64,000 nt of DNA from Setomelanomma holmii. Its lineage: Eukaryota; Ascomycota; Dothideomycetes; Pleosporales; Phaeosphaeriaceae. Position numbers and translations under genes: made by a program. The notes below the pieces were generated by a model. The model had not been told where the DNA came from. It ran no database searches and saw nothing but the letters and a program-made list of their open reading frames with translations. This document shows positions 44,351 through 56,064 of this stretch, piece by piece. The DNA lies in the NCBI GenBank assembly GCA_010015745.1, contig ML978155.1:806001-870000 (forward strand), given 5' to 3'. Numbering within the stretch: position 1 is the first letter of the stretch; every line of letters begins with the position of its first letter.

Positions 44351-45676
44351 ATGTCCCGTTCCATACCATTCTATCAGCAGATAATCGACGGCGTTGGACC
44401 CCGAGTTGCCAGCTCCGGCCCTCATCAAGCTTCAGAAGTGCCCAGCTTCCTCAGCAGTCGCATTCGAGCAGCTCATTCTTGCGGGCGATGTGTCTCGCGA
44501 CCGCTTCAATAATTGCTCCATGCCGACTGAACTTACTATGCCGATTGTTCCAACACTTGATATCCCTGCAAGGCCGGCTCTTCTACATTTACACAGTCTG
44601 AAGCAGCTGCTCCTGAAGAATCCACCAACAGATGTCAAAGTCATCAGATGCGCAGCGATATCCAACACATCGACTAATCAGCAGGTAGTAGAATACCTAG
44701 TCAAAAATCTGCGCAACATGAAGAATTGCGGTGCGGGCTCGATTGCTGTTTTCCGCCACAATGTAGTCCAAAATCTTGCCCAGCCACTGCCTCCGCCTGA
44801 ATCCGAAATCGGAATGGTCAAAGATCCCCAAGAGACTGTCTCCATTATGCCGTCGGGAGCATTTGTGTCATTGGAGTGGTCTGACTGGTCTCAGTGCTTG
44901 AAAATCCACTGTTTGACCGGCGTTCGACTACACTTCGTGTAACCGTCTACGTCAGATAACATCAGATTATTGCAATCATATCTCAAAACTAGTGAAAGCC
45001 TTTCTTGCGAAAGTCACGTTGAACTCTGCAAGCTGCTCCGCGGAGGAATAACTTTCATCCTACGACCCAGGCAAACCTTAGTCCTACCACAACACTGCCC
45101 AATTGTGGTGTACGCGACAAAACCCAGCGTGGCGGTCCAGTATGGTTTCCGTCATCTGGAAGGACTACCGTGGCGAGTGCGTCACCTGGGTCTTCGTTCC
45201 AGCCGGATCTCGCTTCTCGACAATGGGATTTCACGAAGCTTAAAGACTCAAGTCCAAGAGTGTGGGAAACTCTTGCTACTTTTGAAGGACACCGAGATAT
45301 TGCTCTCACCAGCGGTTCCTCCGTCACCGGCACGGCGACTGATCATCTTATCACTGCGCCTAGAATGGACCAACAAGAAAGAAAAAATCTGGGCTCTTCT
45401 CAGTTGTGCTTCCCACCTATAGCTGCGGCTGGGATCAGTGCCAAATCGAACAACCTCTGGAACATCGCTGCTCAACACCACCTGCAGGGTTTCAAGTGGT
45501 GCGCAGCTTGCGGCACGCTCTTCGAGCCTCAGTATTCGAGGATACTTCGGCCTCCTTGTTCAAGAGGCACCCATTGTTGGAAGTGCCGGACGACCGTGTT
45601 CGGTGCACTTAGACTGGCTGTCAAAGCGAATTGCCGAGGCAGACCATGAAGGAGGGCCAGATCGCAGCTAGGCAAC
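44351..45676 (+). pseudogene. decayed unknown gene
   Basis: Protein-like text is spread over several frames. From about 44394 one frame encodes 182 residues (ending LTGVRLHFV) and stops at a TAA at 44940-44942. The same frame then continues open to 45420 (QSYLKTSESLSCESHVELCK). From about 45130 the other two frames look more protein-like (GECVTWVFVPAGSRFSTMGF; SPRVWETLATFEGHRDIALT), and one of them includes two C-x2-C pairs (WCAAC, CWKC) like a small zinc ribbon. The end HLDWLSKRIAEADHEG is again in another frame and stops at 45669. A good donor GTAAGT at 44322 and acceptor CAGCAG at 44375-44380 suggest an upstream exon. Either a decayed gene or one with introns I could not place. Confidence 0.35.
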
Positions 45677-46160
45677 AAAAAAGGCGCGACTACTTTAGAG
45701 GCACGATGGTTTTGAGTCATGCAAGGCTGGGAAGCCTCAACTTCGGCAAAGGTGAAGCCAGTGATTGGAAAAGACGTGGCTCTAGATGGTTCAGACGGGT
45801 AGCCGTGACTATCAGGCGGACGGCTCCAACAAGGTCCTGAGTTCGCATGAGAGTCTTTAGGGTCCAAGTTGAATCGGGGAGGAGCGCAAGGACGGTTGGA
45901 GATGGTGTTGAGGAGAAGTTGTTCGAATAAGAGGTGGATGCAAGATTTAGTCTAGTCGTTTCCAAGGTTGGTGACTAAAAGGGCTAGCCTTATCGACACA
46001 TCAGATAACGACTGCGGATTTGATCCTCCACTTTTGTAACATTTTTTGCTAGTACATGAAACGAGTCAGTGGAGGATGCGAACCATTAAATAGTGCATGA
46101 TGGGATCAATCTGTACACTAGTTCCTTACGGTACCATCCCTTTGGGTCCTTACAGGAACC
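45677..46160. other. intergenic, promoter of the nicotinamidase-like gene
   Basis: No coding signal was recognised. Confidence 0.3.
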
Positions 46161-46843
46161 ATGTTGCTCTCTGCTCTAATCACAGCTACCCTGACCGCTA
46201 GCGCGATTGCTGTGCCTGTATGTACCACACCATGACCCGGTTACCTCCCTCACCCTCTGATAATGGACCGCAGTTCTCTAGCAAATTTCACAAGAAGACA
46301 GCGCTGGTCTTCATTGACATTCAAAATGACTTCATTACTGGCTCGCTCGGCAGCCCTCGCGCCTCAGCGATCCTTCCCAAAGTCTACCAGCTGCTTGACA
46401 ACCATGAATGGCCGTTCATTGCAGCATCGCAAGACTGGCATCCAGAAGGCCATGTGTCTTTCGCCTCAGCACACCCAGGCCTCAAGGCTGGCGATGCGGT
46501 CAATATCACCTTCCTTGACAGCCCGCTGAAAACAGAGACGCAAGGCGTATATGCGGACCATTGTGTCCCTGGCACATGGGGCGCCGAAATCGAGGAGGGT
46601 GTCAAGACTAGACTACAATACCTTGAAGGATATCTTACGCCAGTGAACTACATCAAGAAGGCGCAAAACCACTCCGTCGACTCATATTCTGCGTTTGCAG
46701 ACAACCAATACTACCAGTTCACGACCTTGAATTCCGAACTGACAGTCCATGGAGTCGAGACAATCATTGTCACTGGCCTGATCACGAATGCATGTGTAAG
46801 GGGCACTTCAATTGACGGCATCAAGTTAGGCTACGAAGTGATT

Positions 46844-46851
46844 CTGATTGA
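46844..46851 (+). repeat. target-site duplication, left copy
   Basis: CTGATTGA, identical to 47013-47020; these are host codons (Leu-Ile-Glu/Asp) of the nicotinamidase-like gene duplicated on insertion. Confidence 0.88.
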
Positions 46852-47012
46852 CAGACTCCGCAACAAGCAATTAAGTGGGGCTCAGAAGGTCTGGCTTTAC
46901 TTGATTGATTACCTATTTGAGCCTAGTAGTTGCCTATAAAGGCTTAATTCCTACCTAGATAGGTAGTGGGTCTCTGAAGGTGAATAGATTGACTTGCTTG
47001 TTGCGGACTGTG
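46852..47012. mobile_element. 161-bp hAT-type MITE with 8-bp target-site duplication
   Basis: The ends are inverted repeats: CAGACTCCGCAACAAGCAA on the left and, on the opposite strand of the right end, CACAGTCCGCAACAAGCAA (17 of 19 match). The element is flanked by direct copies of CTGATTGA (46844-46851 and 47013-47020). An 8-bp duplication and a CA-starting terminal repeat are marks of the hAT superfamily. The element has no coding capacity and contains an internal hairpin CTACCTAGATAGGTAG (46951-46966), so it is a non-autonomous MITE. Removing the element plus one repeat copy joins the host codons perfectly (EVILI-EDATEA). Confidence 0.88.
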
Positions 47013-47020
47013 CTGATTGA
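47013..47020 (+). repeat. target-site duplication, right copy
   Basis: CTGATTGA, identical to 46844-46851, directly next to the right terminal inverted repeat of the MITE. Confidence 0.88.
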
Positions 47021-47210
47021 GGATGCGACGGAAGCATATCAGAGGAAATTAAGCAAGCGGCCATCTTGGAGCTCGAAGACTGGGGTAAGAACTTAAGACT
47101 GTGGCATCATGCAAAGCTAACAACGTAAAGGCGTTCAAGTTTACAATCTGACGGATTTGGAAACTGTCAGCCTCAGTGGCCTGAGAAGACGTTCGATGCG
47201 TGAATTATAA

Positions 47211-47940
47211 GCTACCGTGGTAGCTTGGTCAAGACGTGGGCTTCCTTCGAGGCGGCATTATTGACCTTCCTAAATATGCTGCACGATGGTCCTACAATAC
47301 ACGCCACGATAGTTCTACAACCGAGATCGTCCACTGAGATAGTACAGTGTTTACCTAATGTCAAAACTGGTAACCTTGCTCGGATGCAGGTACTTCCACC
47401 TGTGGCTGCGCCAACGGTCCGCCTTCCTTCCCGAACCATGCCTGGCGGCAAACTTGATGAGCAACTGAAATACAGCACGCCATACACCATGTGAAACACG
47501 AGATCATGCGCCATAGTTGTTTTGGGCCTCTTCTCGGTTCCATTGCGCCGCCGAGGCCCGCCGGACGGAACGTTCATCCTACCAGCCTCATTCGGCTTAG
47601 TCAGTACTCTCCGGACCAATTATACATACCGCACTCAAGCTTGACCACTCTGGTGCCAAGCGATCAAGTAAATTGCATGACCATCCACAGCACAGCAAAT
47701 CATTCGAAGTACCTCCGAATGTGCATCTCCCGCTCGCACATCACGACTTCCAGGAGTCGGCGAGTGACCTGCCTATTCTATGCAGTGGTGTGTTTACATC
47801 GAGGAAAGGACGGATGTGCGACATGATGGGCAGGTGGGAAAGTGAGGACGTATGGCAAGAGCATAAATGGGAAGCAGCACCCAGCAGTACAGGTGTAACT
47901 TCACAAGCCAGCTCGGCAATTGTCTCCTACAACACTCGCG
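47211..47940. other. intergenic, promoter of the carboxypeptidase gene
   Basis: No convincing gene; a 135-codon minus-strand frame (47212-47619) was judged random. Confidence 0.3.
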
Positions 47941-49406
47941 ATGAAGTTAATCCTTACCTCGGCGCTGCTTGCATCCACTACATTCGGCTCCGTAGCTCCG
48001 CGAGCTGGGCAAAGGGTCGACTACAATGGCTTCAAGGCGCTTCGCGTTACTCTGCCTGAGGGCTCTGAGAGCGTCAAGGCCCAACTCGAGAACTTTGTGG
48101 CTCACGTTCTGACTCCTGGAAAAGTAGAGCTGGATGTTGTCGTGGCGCCGCAAGATGTCGAAGCTGTCAATGCCTTGGTAGCATACAGCAAAGTCATTAA
48201 TGAGGACGTTGGTGCTGCTCTTGCGGAAGAGGGTGAGCTGCAGGCTCTGGCCGGTTCGTCGACTCAACATCGCAATCAGCAATCAGTATTGACATTCTTC
48301 AGTTACATCTGCATCCTGGTTTACCGCATACCATCCTTATGCCGACCATCTACAATTTTTGCGAGATCTCCAGGCTGGCTACACCAGCAACTCCGCCATC
48401 TTCACCCTCGGCAACTCTGTTCAAGGTCGCACTTTGACCGGTATTCAGATTTGGGGTGCTCGAGGCCGCGGGTCTCGACCTGCTGTCATCATCCATGGCA
48501 ACGTGCACGCCCGCGAATGGATTACGTCGATGACAACCGAGTAAGCTACGGGTTCTTGGCACAATATTGTTTGTGCAACTTATAATAACAAACATACAGG
48601 TACTTCGCCTACCAGCTCCTTACGCAGTACGCTAGCAATACTGATATCAGAGCTCTCGTCGACAAGTTCGACTTCTACATCACTCCCATTGTGAACCCAG
48701 ACGGCTTCGTCTACTCACAAACCACTGATCGCTTGTGGCGCAAGAACCGTCAAACAGTATCTGGCAACAGCTGTGTTGGAAGAGACATTAACAGGAACTG
48801 GTAAGTGGTCTCTGGATAACTTCGTGTTGGCAAGTGCTGATCTTATATCTTCTCCCCCAAAGGCCATACAAATGGGAAGTTGCCGGTGGCGCTTCCACGA
48901 ACCCATGCGCGGAGACATACAAAGGCGTCCAACCTGGGGACTCGCCCGAGAACCTTGGTCTTCGCACTCAAGTCAACCAGCTCCGTGACTCGCGCGGAAT
49001 CCGCCTTTACCTCGATGTCCATTCATACGGCCAGTACATCCTGTGGCCGTACGGCTACGACTGCAACCTCCGCGCCGAGAATAACGCCCAGCACCAATCT
49101 ATCGCCACACGCGCTCAGACTGCCATCCGCGCCCTTTCAGGTACCAGATACACGATCGGACCTAGCTGCTCCACTCTATATGCCACGTGAGTTGACATGC
49201 CCTCACTTCCCATGCGTCGTACTAAAATGCGGAACAGAACTGGCTCGTCGACTGACTACACGGATGTTACGGGTAACTCGACTTACAGCTATACGTATGA
49301 GCTGAGGGATACTGGAATATATGGCTTTACGCTGCCTGCGAATCAAATTCAGCCAACTGTTGTGGAAACCTGGGCGGGTGTTGTCAGTATGCTCAAGGAT
49401 GCGTGA
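47941..49406 (+). CDS. secreted metallocarboxypeptidase A-type (M14A)
   Basis: Five exons (47941-48253, 48303-48540, 48600-48800, 48863-49186, 49238-49406) give 414 residues; all joins keep frame. A signal peptide (MKLILTSALLASTTFGSVA) precedes a propeptide of about 90 residues (YNGFKALRVTLPEG..VELDVVVAPQDVEAV), as in zymogens of this family. The catalytic domain begins at about 110 (FTAYHPYADHLQFLRDL). Zinc ligands are the HxxE in GNVHAREW and the His in LDVHSYGQ; the substrate-binding Arg/Asn are in GRDINRNWPYKW and the catalytic Glu in YELRDTGIYGF. The enzyme should remove hydrophobic C-terminal residues from peptides outside the cell. It is complete and likely active after propeptide removal. 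Confidence 0.92.
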
Positions 49407-50521
49407 GGGAAGATGGGAGGTTTGGTGAGAAGATTGGGACGTAGTAAGGCTGCTAGACCTAGAATGAACTCTTATGCCAGGTGAGCTGTCCTAGCCACCG
49501 CACCTTTACATGTCCGAAGGGACACCATACCCTTACTTTCAATGTGCAGCCTTAGTGCTGCGCGAAGATATACAAGCAGCTTTCGGCACTGAATCGCACC
49601 AAAGATACGTAAGCTAGGAGACCTTCGCTACTACATTAAAATGTAAATTCTCTTGTAAATGCGCGCGAGGTCTTTCAGCTGTGTCCGACCTAAGGTAAAC
49701 GTGTGCGCTACAACACTTGCGACATCGATAAATGCGCGATGTTGCGATGGCGAGAGAATGATTTGCAGACATGAATGTCTTGTCTTTTGATCGTCAAGCC
49801 CGCGTGGAAGAGAAGGTCTACCAGGAGCAGCATCATCAGTCATGATGGCATTGCCACTTACAAGCGTCTTCGAGAAAAAAAATTCAAGTTATGAGCGAGT
49901 ACTTCTAACTTCTAATTAATGTTATTCTTCCTGCACGCCGACTTACATGAAAACGGATCTCGTCGCCGAAGTCTTTCAGATCATGGCCCAAGTCTCACCA
50001 AGAAGCTCGGATCACTTCATAATTCTTGATAAAGCCGATCATGACCACCGGAGGCATGTTGCTCGGCCCTAACTGCTATTTACAGTCGGGGAGCAAGCGT
50101 AAATATGCACAACACTACTGATGCAGCTAGCTAAGAGCGTAGTACGAACCTACCCTGGTCCCGACCTATTCTGGGACTGCGAGTATAATCTCAAGAAGCA
50201 TGGTTGATGGAATCGAAGTAAGCAAAAGGGTCTCGCAGAACGTGCTCTGCGTTGCCCAGCTTTTCCATGAGACAACGCTAGGAGTGCCGAGGATTGGCAA
50301 CTTCTTAGTCTACAACGTTAGGAGGAGGGTATGCTTGCAGCAGGCATCATTAAGTGTCTGACATTGCGATACGTGGGCGCATTACAGTGAATGCCGCTTT
50401 TCGTGATAGTCACCCATTGAATGGGCATCACCATGATCAAACACCGGTTCAACTGAAGAGTATACGTGATTTTGCTTAGCCGATCTTTGAGTCTCGATCG
50501 CTAATCTGAAACTCCATCGGT
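49407..50521. other. intergenic between convergent genes, 1.1 kb
   Basis: 3' regions of the carboxypeptidase (plus) and beta-galactosidase (minus). Nothing was recognised; no long frame or repeat. Confidence 0.35.
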
Positions 50522-53500
50522 TTAAGCATAAGCCAACCTGGCCTCCGTCCATCCAGGTCTCAGGTATTCCGAATCAAAGCTCGAACTCCAACTACTCTCG
50601 ACCGCGTATTCTTGTACGATCTGCACATTCACTTTTGCACCCTCTTCACTCTGCGCCCACACACTCAAGCCAATCACATTATCTCCCTGGTAGTTGAGCA
50701 CACCAGGTGGGACTGGGAACTTCTTCTCGTTACCAACGTACGGGTTGAAGCGCGCATATTGGTATCCGTTAATGAACAGCTGGACCCGAATGCGCTGCGA
50801 CGCAGGCGCGTCGAGCACGAATGCAAATGATGCGTCGAGGTTGGCTGGGACGTCGAGCGGAACGACAGTGCGGTAAAAATTGATTCCGGCACCAGAGAAG
50901 CCGGCCGATGGAGAGCTGGAATGCCATGCAGAATCGTCGAAGCCAGAAAGAGTCCAGCCGAGACGTTCAGCAGTAAGACCACCTTCGGACAACGGGCCGC
51001 GGATGGGGTCGAGTTGGACTTCCTCGCCACCTGCTTCACCTGCGATCTTCCAGTGCGTGAAGTTGTTGCCGGTGAGAGTGGCGCCGAGGATGCCACGGGG
51101 CTTGACAGTGTCGGAGCGGAGATCGTGACCGGTGTTGTCTTGTGCAATGAGGAGAAAATTGGTGCCGTTCGTGTTGAGCGTGGCGTTGGAAAAGGAGAGG
51201 GTCATGTTGCCGGCACTGAGAGATGAGTTGCCCAAGAATGAGCCGACGAGCTGGCCGTTAAGCCAGGCAGACCAGCCAAAGGCCTGACCACCCTGAACGG
51301 AAAGCTTGACGCCGGTTGCTGGGCCACTGAAGTAGCCGCGGAAGAGGTGGAAGCTGTTGTGGAAGCCGTACTCATCAACATACAGTACGGGAAGGGTATC
51401 AGGCTTGGTTGGGTTCGGAGTTGTGAGGTGATCCGCAGTCACCCATGCGGCACCGCTATCATCATAGGATGGCAGCTTCTCTGGGAGTGTGTCCTGAACC
51501 TTCCAGGAGTCCAAAGCGGGCAGCTTGATGGTACCATTGAACGCGGAAACGGTCGCCTTGAGACTGCCATATTTCGTGCGAGATGTGTGCAACTTCTGAC
51601 CATTCCAGGTAAGCTTGTCGTCGTGCTTGCTGGCGAAGACTTCGATCGTGGTGGTGTTGAGAATGTCGCCCGTGAGCGCAAGCGACTGCCCATTTCTGCT
51701 GACACCTCGGACTAGATAGGGTCCTTGCACAAGGACCGACTGATCGACTGGCGCGAATGGGTCGTTTGACAGATTCGGTGCCCAAAACAAGTACGCTGTT
51801 GGCTTGTCGGCAACAATAACCTTGACATCGTTGTCAAATTCATAGACACTCATGCCAGATACGCTAGGAATATTGGTCGTGACACCATGGGCTTCCGAGT
51901 AGAAAGTCCCGTTTGTGCTAGGTCCCTTCCCAATAATGGAGCCATGCTTCGCGCCTTTGATATGGAACTCAATTGACTCATCCGCGCCTGCAGTCAAGAT
52001 CACTACAGGCTTTCCATCAAGCAAAGCGTATGTCAACACTTCAGCAGTAGAGTACGTCAGCGTTTTCTTGCCGATAGCGAAATCCGTAACCAGAATCTTG
52101 GATTGATGGCCATTGAGGACAATTGAACCACCGTGCTGGGGTACAGTCAAGTTCCCGACAGAAGTGCTGATATGGAGCTTGAAGTACTCTACAGTAGCCG
52201 AGGACGAGGTCTCGTGGATTGTAACGTAGAATGCCGCATTTGTCGATGGATTACGCAGCTCGCTAGCTTCCACAGCAGAGTTTGTCGTGTATCCAGTGTT
52301 TTTGCCAAGTCGGTTGGTGACCGTGAGATCTTCTGCAATCCGAGTGAAGAGCGCAAGATTCTTTGTTTCGTAGAATTTGCTGCCGACTTGACGGTTCTCG
52401 CTGATTGGACTGCTATAGTCATACGAGGTTGCAACGACAGGTGCCGCGATTGCGCCCCAATTTGTGCCACCAAACATCATGTACAAGCTCAAAGCTGTGA
52501 CGCGTTGTGAGATCAAATTGCGGTAGAAGCTGCAAAGACTTTAGCATAGACAGCGCCAAGCGTGGGACCGAGTGACCTACATGTTCGCGAAATCCGCTCC
52601 AATATCAGCAGGACAACCGCCTTGAGGGCCACCCCAGGGGTTGTAGGAGCCGCCTTGGAACTCAGGGAAGAAGCTCGGTTGCGTTGGTGACACTTCGACA
52701 AAATGATCATAATAATCTATCACTTGATATGCGCTGCTACACGTCAGCCAGATGCGATTACATGATAACGCCATAGATTTCTTACACATATTCTCCATTC
52801 GTGCCGGTGCACTCGTCCAAGTTGCACGACCAGCAGGATGGGTAGCTGTCGAGGCCAGCAACGTCGACATTGCCCAGGGCACCTGGAGCGAAGTCTTTCG
52901 ACCATGACTTGGTATTCATGTTCGGGTCGTTGTCAATCAAGGGAATGTCGATGCCATTTTTACGAGCGGAATCCTCCAAGTCAGCCATATACTCTCCGGA
53001 AGGCAAATCTGGAATCTTCTTGGCGGTGTCCTTCCACTGTTGGCCATACTCATTTTCGATCTGGTAGACCAAAGCATTACCGCCATTTGTTACTTGGTGT
53101 TCGCTGGTGCGAGAGGAGAACCCGGAGAAGTATGGGTCCAGTGCCTCGAGGTAACGGCTATCGTTGTTTCGCAACGCGCCATAAGCTCCCGTGGTGAGCC
53201 ACAATGGGAATCCTCCAGCATTAGCCTCAGCATTGACGTAGGGTCCAGGCCGTGTGATGACATAGAGGCCAACTCGGTTCGCGATCTCGAAGAGCTTTGT
53301 GAAGTCATGGGCGCCAGTTTCAAAGTCGGTCGTGTGGTTATTTGCCGAATGATAACCCCAATTGCCGTAAAATGCGAATGCGGTAAATCCAGCAGCCTTG
53401 ATCTTCTCGAGCAAGTCCTCCCATACTTCCGGGACCGGGATTCTCCAGTAGTGTATCTCACCACTGAAGACGAACAACCTCTTACCATTGACTTTGAAGC

Positions 53501-53654
53501 TGTAATGATCCCATTGCACAACCTGGTTCAAGCCGTTGTCGTGCAGTGGCCAATTGCCAAGTGAATTGTTCTGCGCATTGACACCGAGGCTGCCGCGTTG
53601 CGATGCCAGCAGAGACACGGCAGATAGCCACGAGAGTTTCGAAAGGACTCTCAT
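50522..53654 (-). CDS. lacA: secreted beta-galactosidase, GH35 (LacA type)
   Basis: Three exons (53654-52786, 52736-52581, 52529-50522) give 1010 residues, the usual length of fungal LacA. A signal peptide (LSWLSAVSLLASQRGSLG) precedes the TIM-barrel domain. The acid/base Glu is in LVYQIENEYGQQW and the nucleophile Glu in SFFPEFQGGSYNPWGGPQGG; other family blocks are FSGEIHYWRIPVPEVW, TRPGPYVNAEANAGGFPLWL and MMFGGTNWGAI. Several beta-sandwich domains follow to the C-terminus (for example GYFSGPATGVKL, FRGYFSG, NPYVGNEKKFPVPPGVLNYQG). Many N-glycosylation sites are present. The enzyme releases terminal galactose from plant cell-wall pectin and xyloglucan side chains, and lactose. It is intact, and a GGCTAA element lies upstream. 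Confidence 0.95.
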
Positions 53655-54405
53655 CTTGTTGACGAAGTTCGAGAGGTTGATTTGGACGCCAATAAGCGAT
53701 GTAGCCGTTCAGTCGGGCATTTTGTACTGATCTGATGCAGGAACCTGTACCCCAGGACTACATATTGCGAAAGCACACTAGTGTTAGCCTATGATAAAAT
53801 GCATTACCGTTGCGGGGCGCATGGAGGCTTTGAGGCTTGCAAATGGTGGAATCTTATATTTCCTTGAACGGACACATCCAACCGAGACCGTGAGCCCGGT
53901 AAAAGTCCGCGGATCATCATCGGAGGCGGGAGGCCTGCGTTTCCGCGTTAGACACGCGACGGAAACGACCTGATTCGGACCTCCAGATGTTTCCAAGAGC
54001 TCTGGCCTGCAGGGGATTGCAGAAATGCCACGATGTGAACGTGGAGATGGATGGAGGGGATCGGCGTGGAGTCGTGCTTGAGGAATAGCTGGCTGTTTGT
54101 GGTTGGTGCACCCCGAACTCACAGACGCTAATTTAAAGCTACCCGAGGTCGTCGTGTGGGAGAAATGTCACCAGTGGCATCAGACATTTCATCCGATGTC
54201 TTCCATCGCAGACTTTTCTTCAAGCATTTCATTGTTGATGATTCGAGTAGTTGATGCCACTTCGAAGTTGGTCATTGCAATGCGCGAAGCTGAGCCACAA
54301 AGGTTCTTTGCAACGATGTTCAGCTAGTGTCATTTTTGCCTGCGAATTTGCGTGCTTAGAAATATTAAAACTGATGGCTGAGTATGAAAACAATCCTCTC
54401 CGCTC
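53655..54405. other. intergenic, promoter of beta-galactosidase and 3' region of the P450
   Basis: No gene was seen in this stretch. A GGCTAA element is listed separately. Confidence 0.35.
53784..53789 (-). promoter_or_regulatory. GGCTAA element, possible XlnR-type site
   Basis: On the minus strand GGCTAA lies about 130 bases upstream of the beta-galactosidase ATG. It fits the GGCTAR consensus of XlnR/Xyr1, which controls lacA in Aspergillus niger. A six-base match is weak evidence. Confidence 0.3.
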
Positions 54406-56064
54406 TCAGAAAGACTTGGGAACCTTTTGCGACGGCCCATTTCTCAAGGTAACGTAGCAGCAGTGCCCTTTGGGAGAAATAAGAAACCTGTTGTCCATCT
54501 CCATCATCTCATCGTTCGTGCTCTCACTCAGTCGTGCGCCACGACATTCCCTGAAGAAGAGTGCTGCCCCAAGACGTAGCTCCATCCAGGCGAGGTGCAA
54601 ACCGATGCACACTCGCGAACCGCCACCAAACGGCATACATGCCGCTTTCTGTTGAGCAGACATCGAAGACTTGTTCAGGAACCGGAAGCCGTCGAAGCTA
54701 TCGTGGTTGTCAGTTTTCGTAAGGAGTGCCCGTGAAAAGGGTTGTGGCGCGACTTACCTCAGGGGATTTGAGAAGAGCGAAGGATCGCGATGATTTGTAT
54801 AAGCTTGCGTGCTGACTTCGACACCTCCTGGAATATGGAAGCCGCTTACGATCATGCCTTGGCTTGGGACAATCCGTGGCAGCGCTCCAGGCGCAGCTCC
54901 ATACAACCGCAATGTCTCCTCGATAACACTGTTTAGGACCGGTGCAGCCTCAAGCTCCGCCATGCTCAAACTTTCACTGAGCTCTGCAATTTCTTCCTCC
55001 AGTCGAGCCTGCAAGTCGGGGTGCTTGAGAACCGCCCATACGAGATAGGTGAGCGTAACAGCTGTAGTGTCAGATCCTGCGACAATGAGATTTCCAGCCT
55101 CTTCCCGTACGTCTTTGTCGGTCAGCGATACTTTGTCCTCGCTATCGCTAGCTGCAAGCATTTGTCCAAAGAGGTTCAGAGTGTTTCCGTTATCACTGCG
55201 CATATTACGAATAGCGTGCGCTCCATATTCATAGACAACATCGTCTGCGGTAGCAATCATTTGCGCACGCTTAAATGGTGCATGTCGGAGAATAGTGTGC
55301 AAAAGTGGCATTTCGGCACGAAGTACTCCTCCAAGGAGCGCAGCTTGCAGAGCATCGATGTATGGAGTTTGCTATTGGGGTTGTGAGCGATCTTCAGAGC
55401 CACATAAGGAGTTTATCCTTCATACCTGCCCAAGTTCCAGCATGTTGAAACTTTCTCCAAAGCTCAAATGTGCAATAACATCGGTAGCCATGAGCGTCCA
55501 CCACTTAAATATATCGGTGCCTCGCTGTGAACCCGATGCATCCTGCTTGATTCGCTGCACGGCCAATCTCGCTTTCTTTCTCACTTCAGTCTCCCAGTTT
55601 GATCTCAAGCTAGAGTTGCTGAAAGCACGAGCGAAGAGCTTCCGTCTGGCAGCATGCGCATGTGGGTCTCGCATGGCGAATATACCAGGTTCCCGTGTCG
55701 GTGTGAGATTAGCGTAAAACGTTGACTTCAAGAACCCAGAACCAATCTTGTGGATTTGCGATACCCCAGCGAGGTCCGCCACAGCAACCTCGTTAGGTGC
55801 GATGCGTACCACCCCGCCATATCTGCGATGAAGGTCGTCTACGTAGAATATACGACGGCCAGATAGGACGTGGAAACGAAGGAAGATGTTTGTGTATCGG
55901 GTGTACCATGGTCCGGAAATTGAGCGCGTGGCAGAGGTATGACCAGTCCATAATAGCTATCCTGTGACTTAGCATGAATTCCAGAGCATTCTGGAGATGC
56001 ATACCTTCAGGAGATAGCCTGCGAGGGTCAATGCAAGCGCCAGTAGGACACGACTGAGCACCAT
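54406..56064 (-). CDS. cytochrome P450 monooxygenase
   Basis: Four exons on the minus strand (56064-56005, 55956-55426, 55371-54758, 54697-54406) give 498 residues. An N-terminal membrane anchor (VLLALALTLAGYLLK) is followed by SGPWYTRYTNIFLRFH, a typical proline-region start. The I-helix shows AGSDTTAVT (about 294), the K-helix ExxR is EETLRLYG (about 346), and the heme-binding loop FGGGSRVCIG (about 430) has the cysteine ligand and matches FxxGxRxCxG. The overall form (RRYGGVVRIAPNEV) is close to the pisatin demethylase/trichothecene-oxygenase-like fungal P450s. Substrate unknown. No reductase, polyketide synthase, terpene cyclase or transporter is adjacent, so it appears as a stand-alone gene. 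Confidence 0.9.

Larger units (their letters stand above)
46161..47210 (+). pseudogene. secreted nicotinamidase/isochorismatase-like gene interrupted by a MITE
   Basis: Exon 1 is 46161-46217 and encodes a signal peptide (MLLSALITATLTASAIAVP). After a 56-nt intron, exon 2 starts at 46274 with the cysteine-hydrolase fold: VFIDIQNDF (catalytic Asp), DWHPEGHVSF (metal ligands Asp/His/His), the Lys in NYIKKAQNHSVDSYSAF and the nucleophile Cys in GLITNACVRGTS. The gene breaks at 46852, where a 161-bp element lies between two copies of CTGATTGA. The current frame reads into the element and stops at 46937-46939, giving 240 residues. Beyond the element the original C-terminus is still visible: EDATEA, then after a one-base deletion near 47036 ISEEIKQAAILELEDWG, an intron 47085-47130, and VQVYNLTDLETV ending at 47208-47210. 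The substrate would be nicotinamide or a relative. Confidence 0.8.

Noticed and set aside
50522..56064. Secondary metabolite cluster around the P450
   Set aside because: No backbone synthase, terpene cyclase, dedicated transporter or regulator is adjacent; the neighbour is a cell-wall hydrolase.
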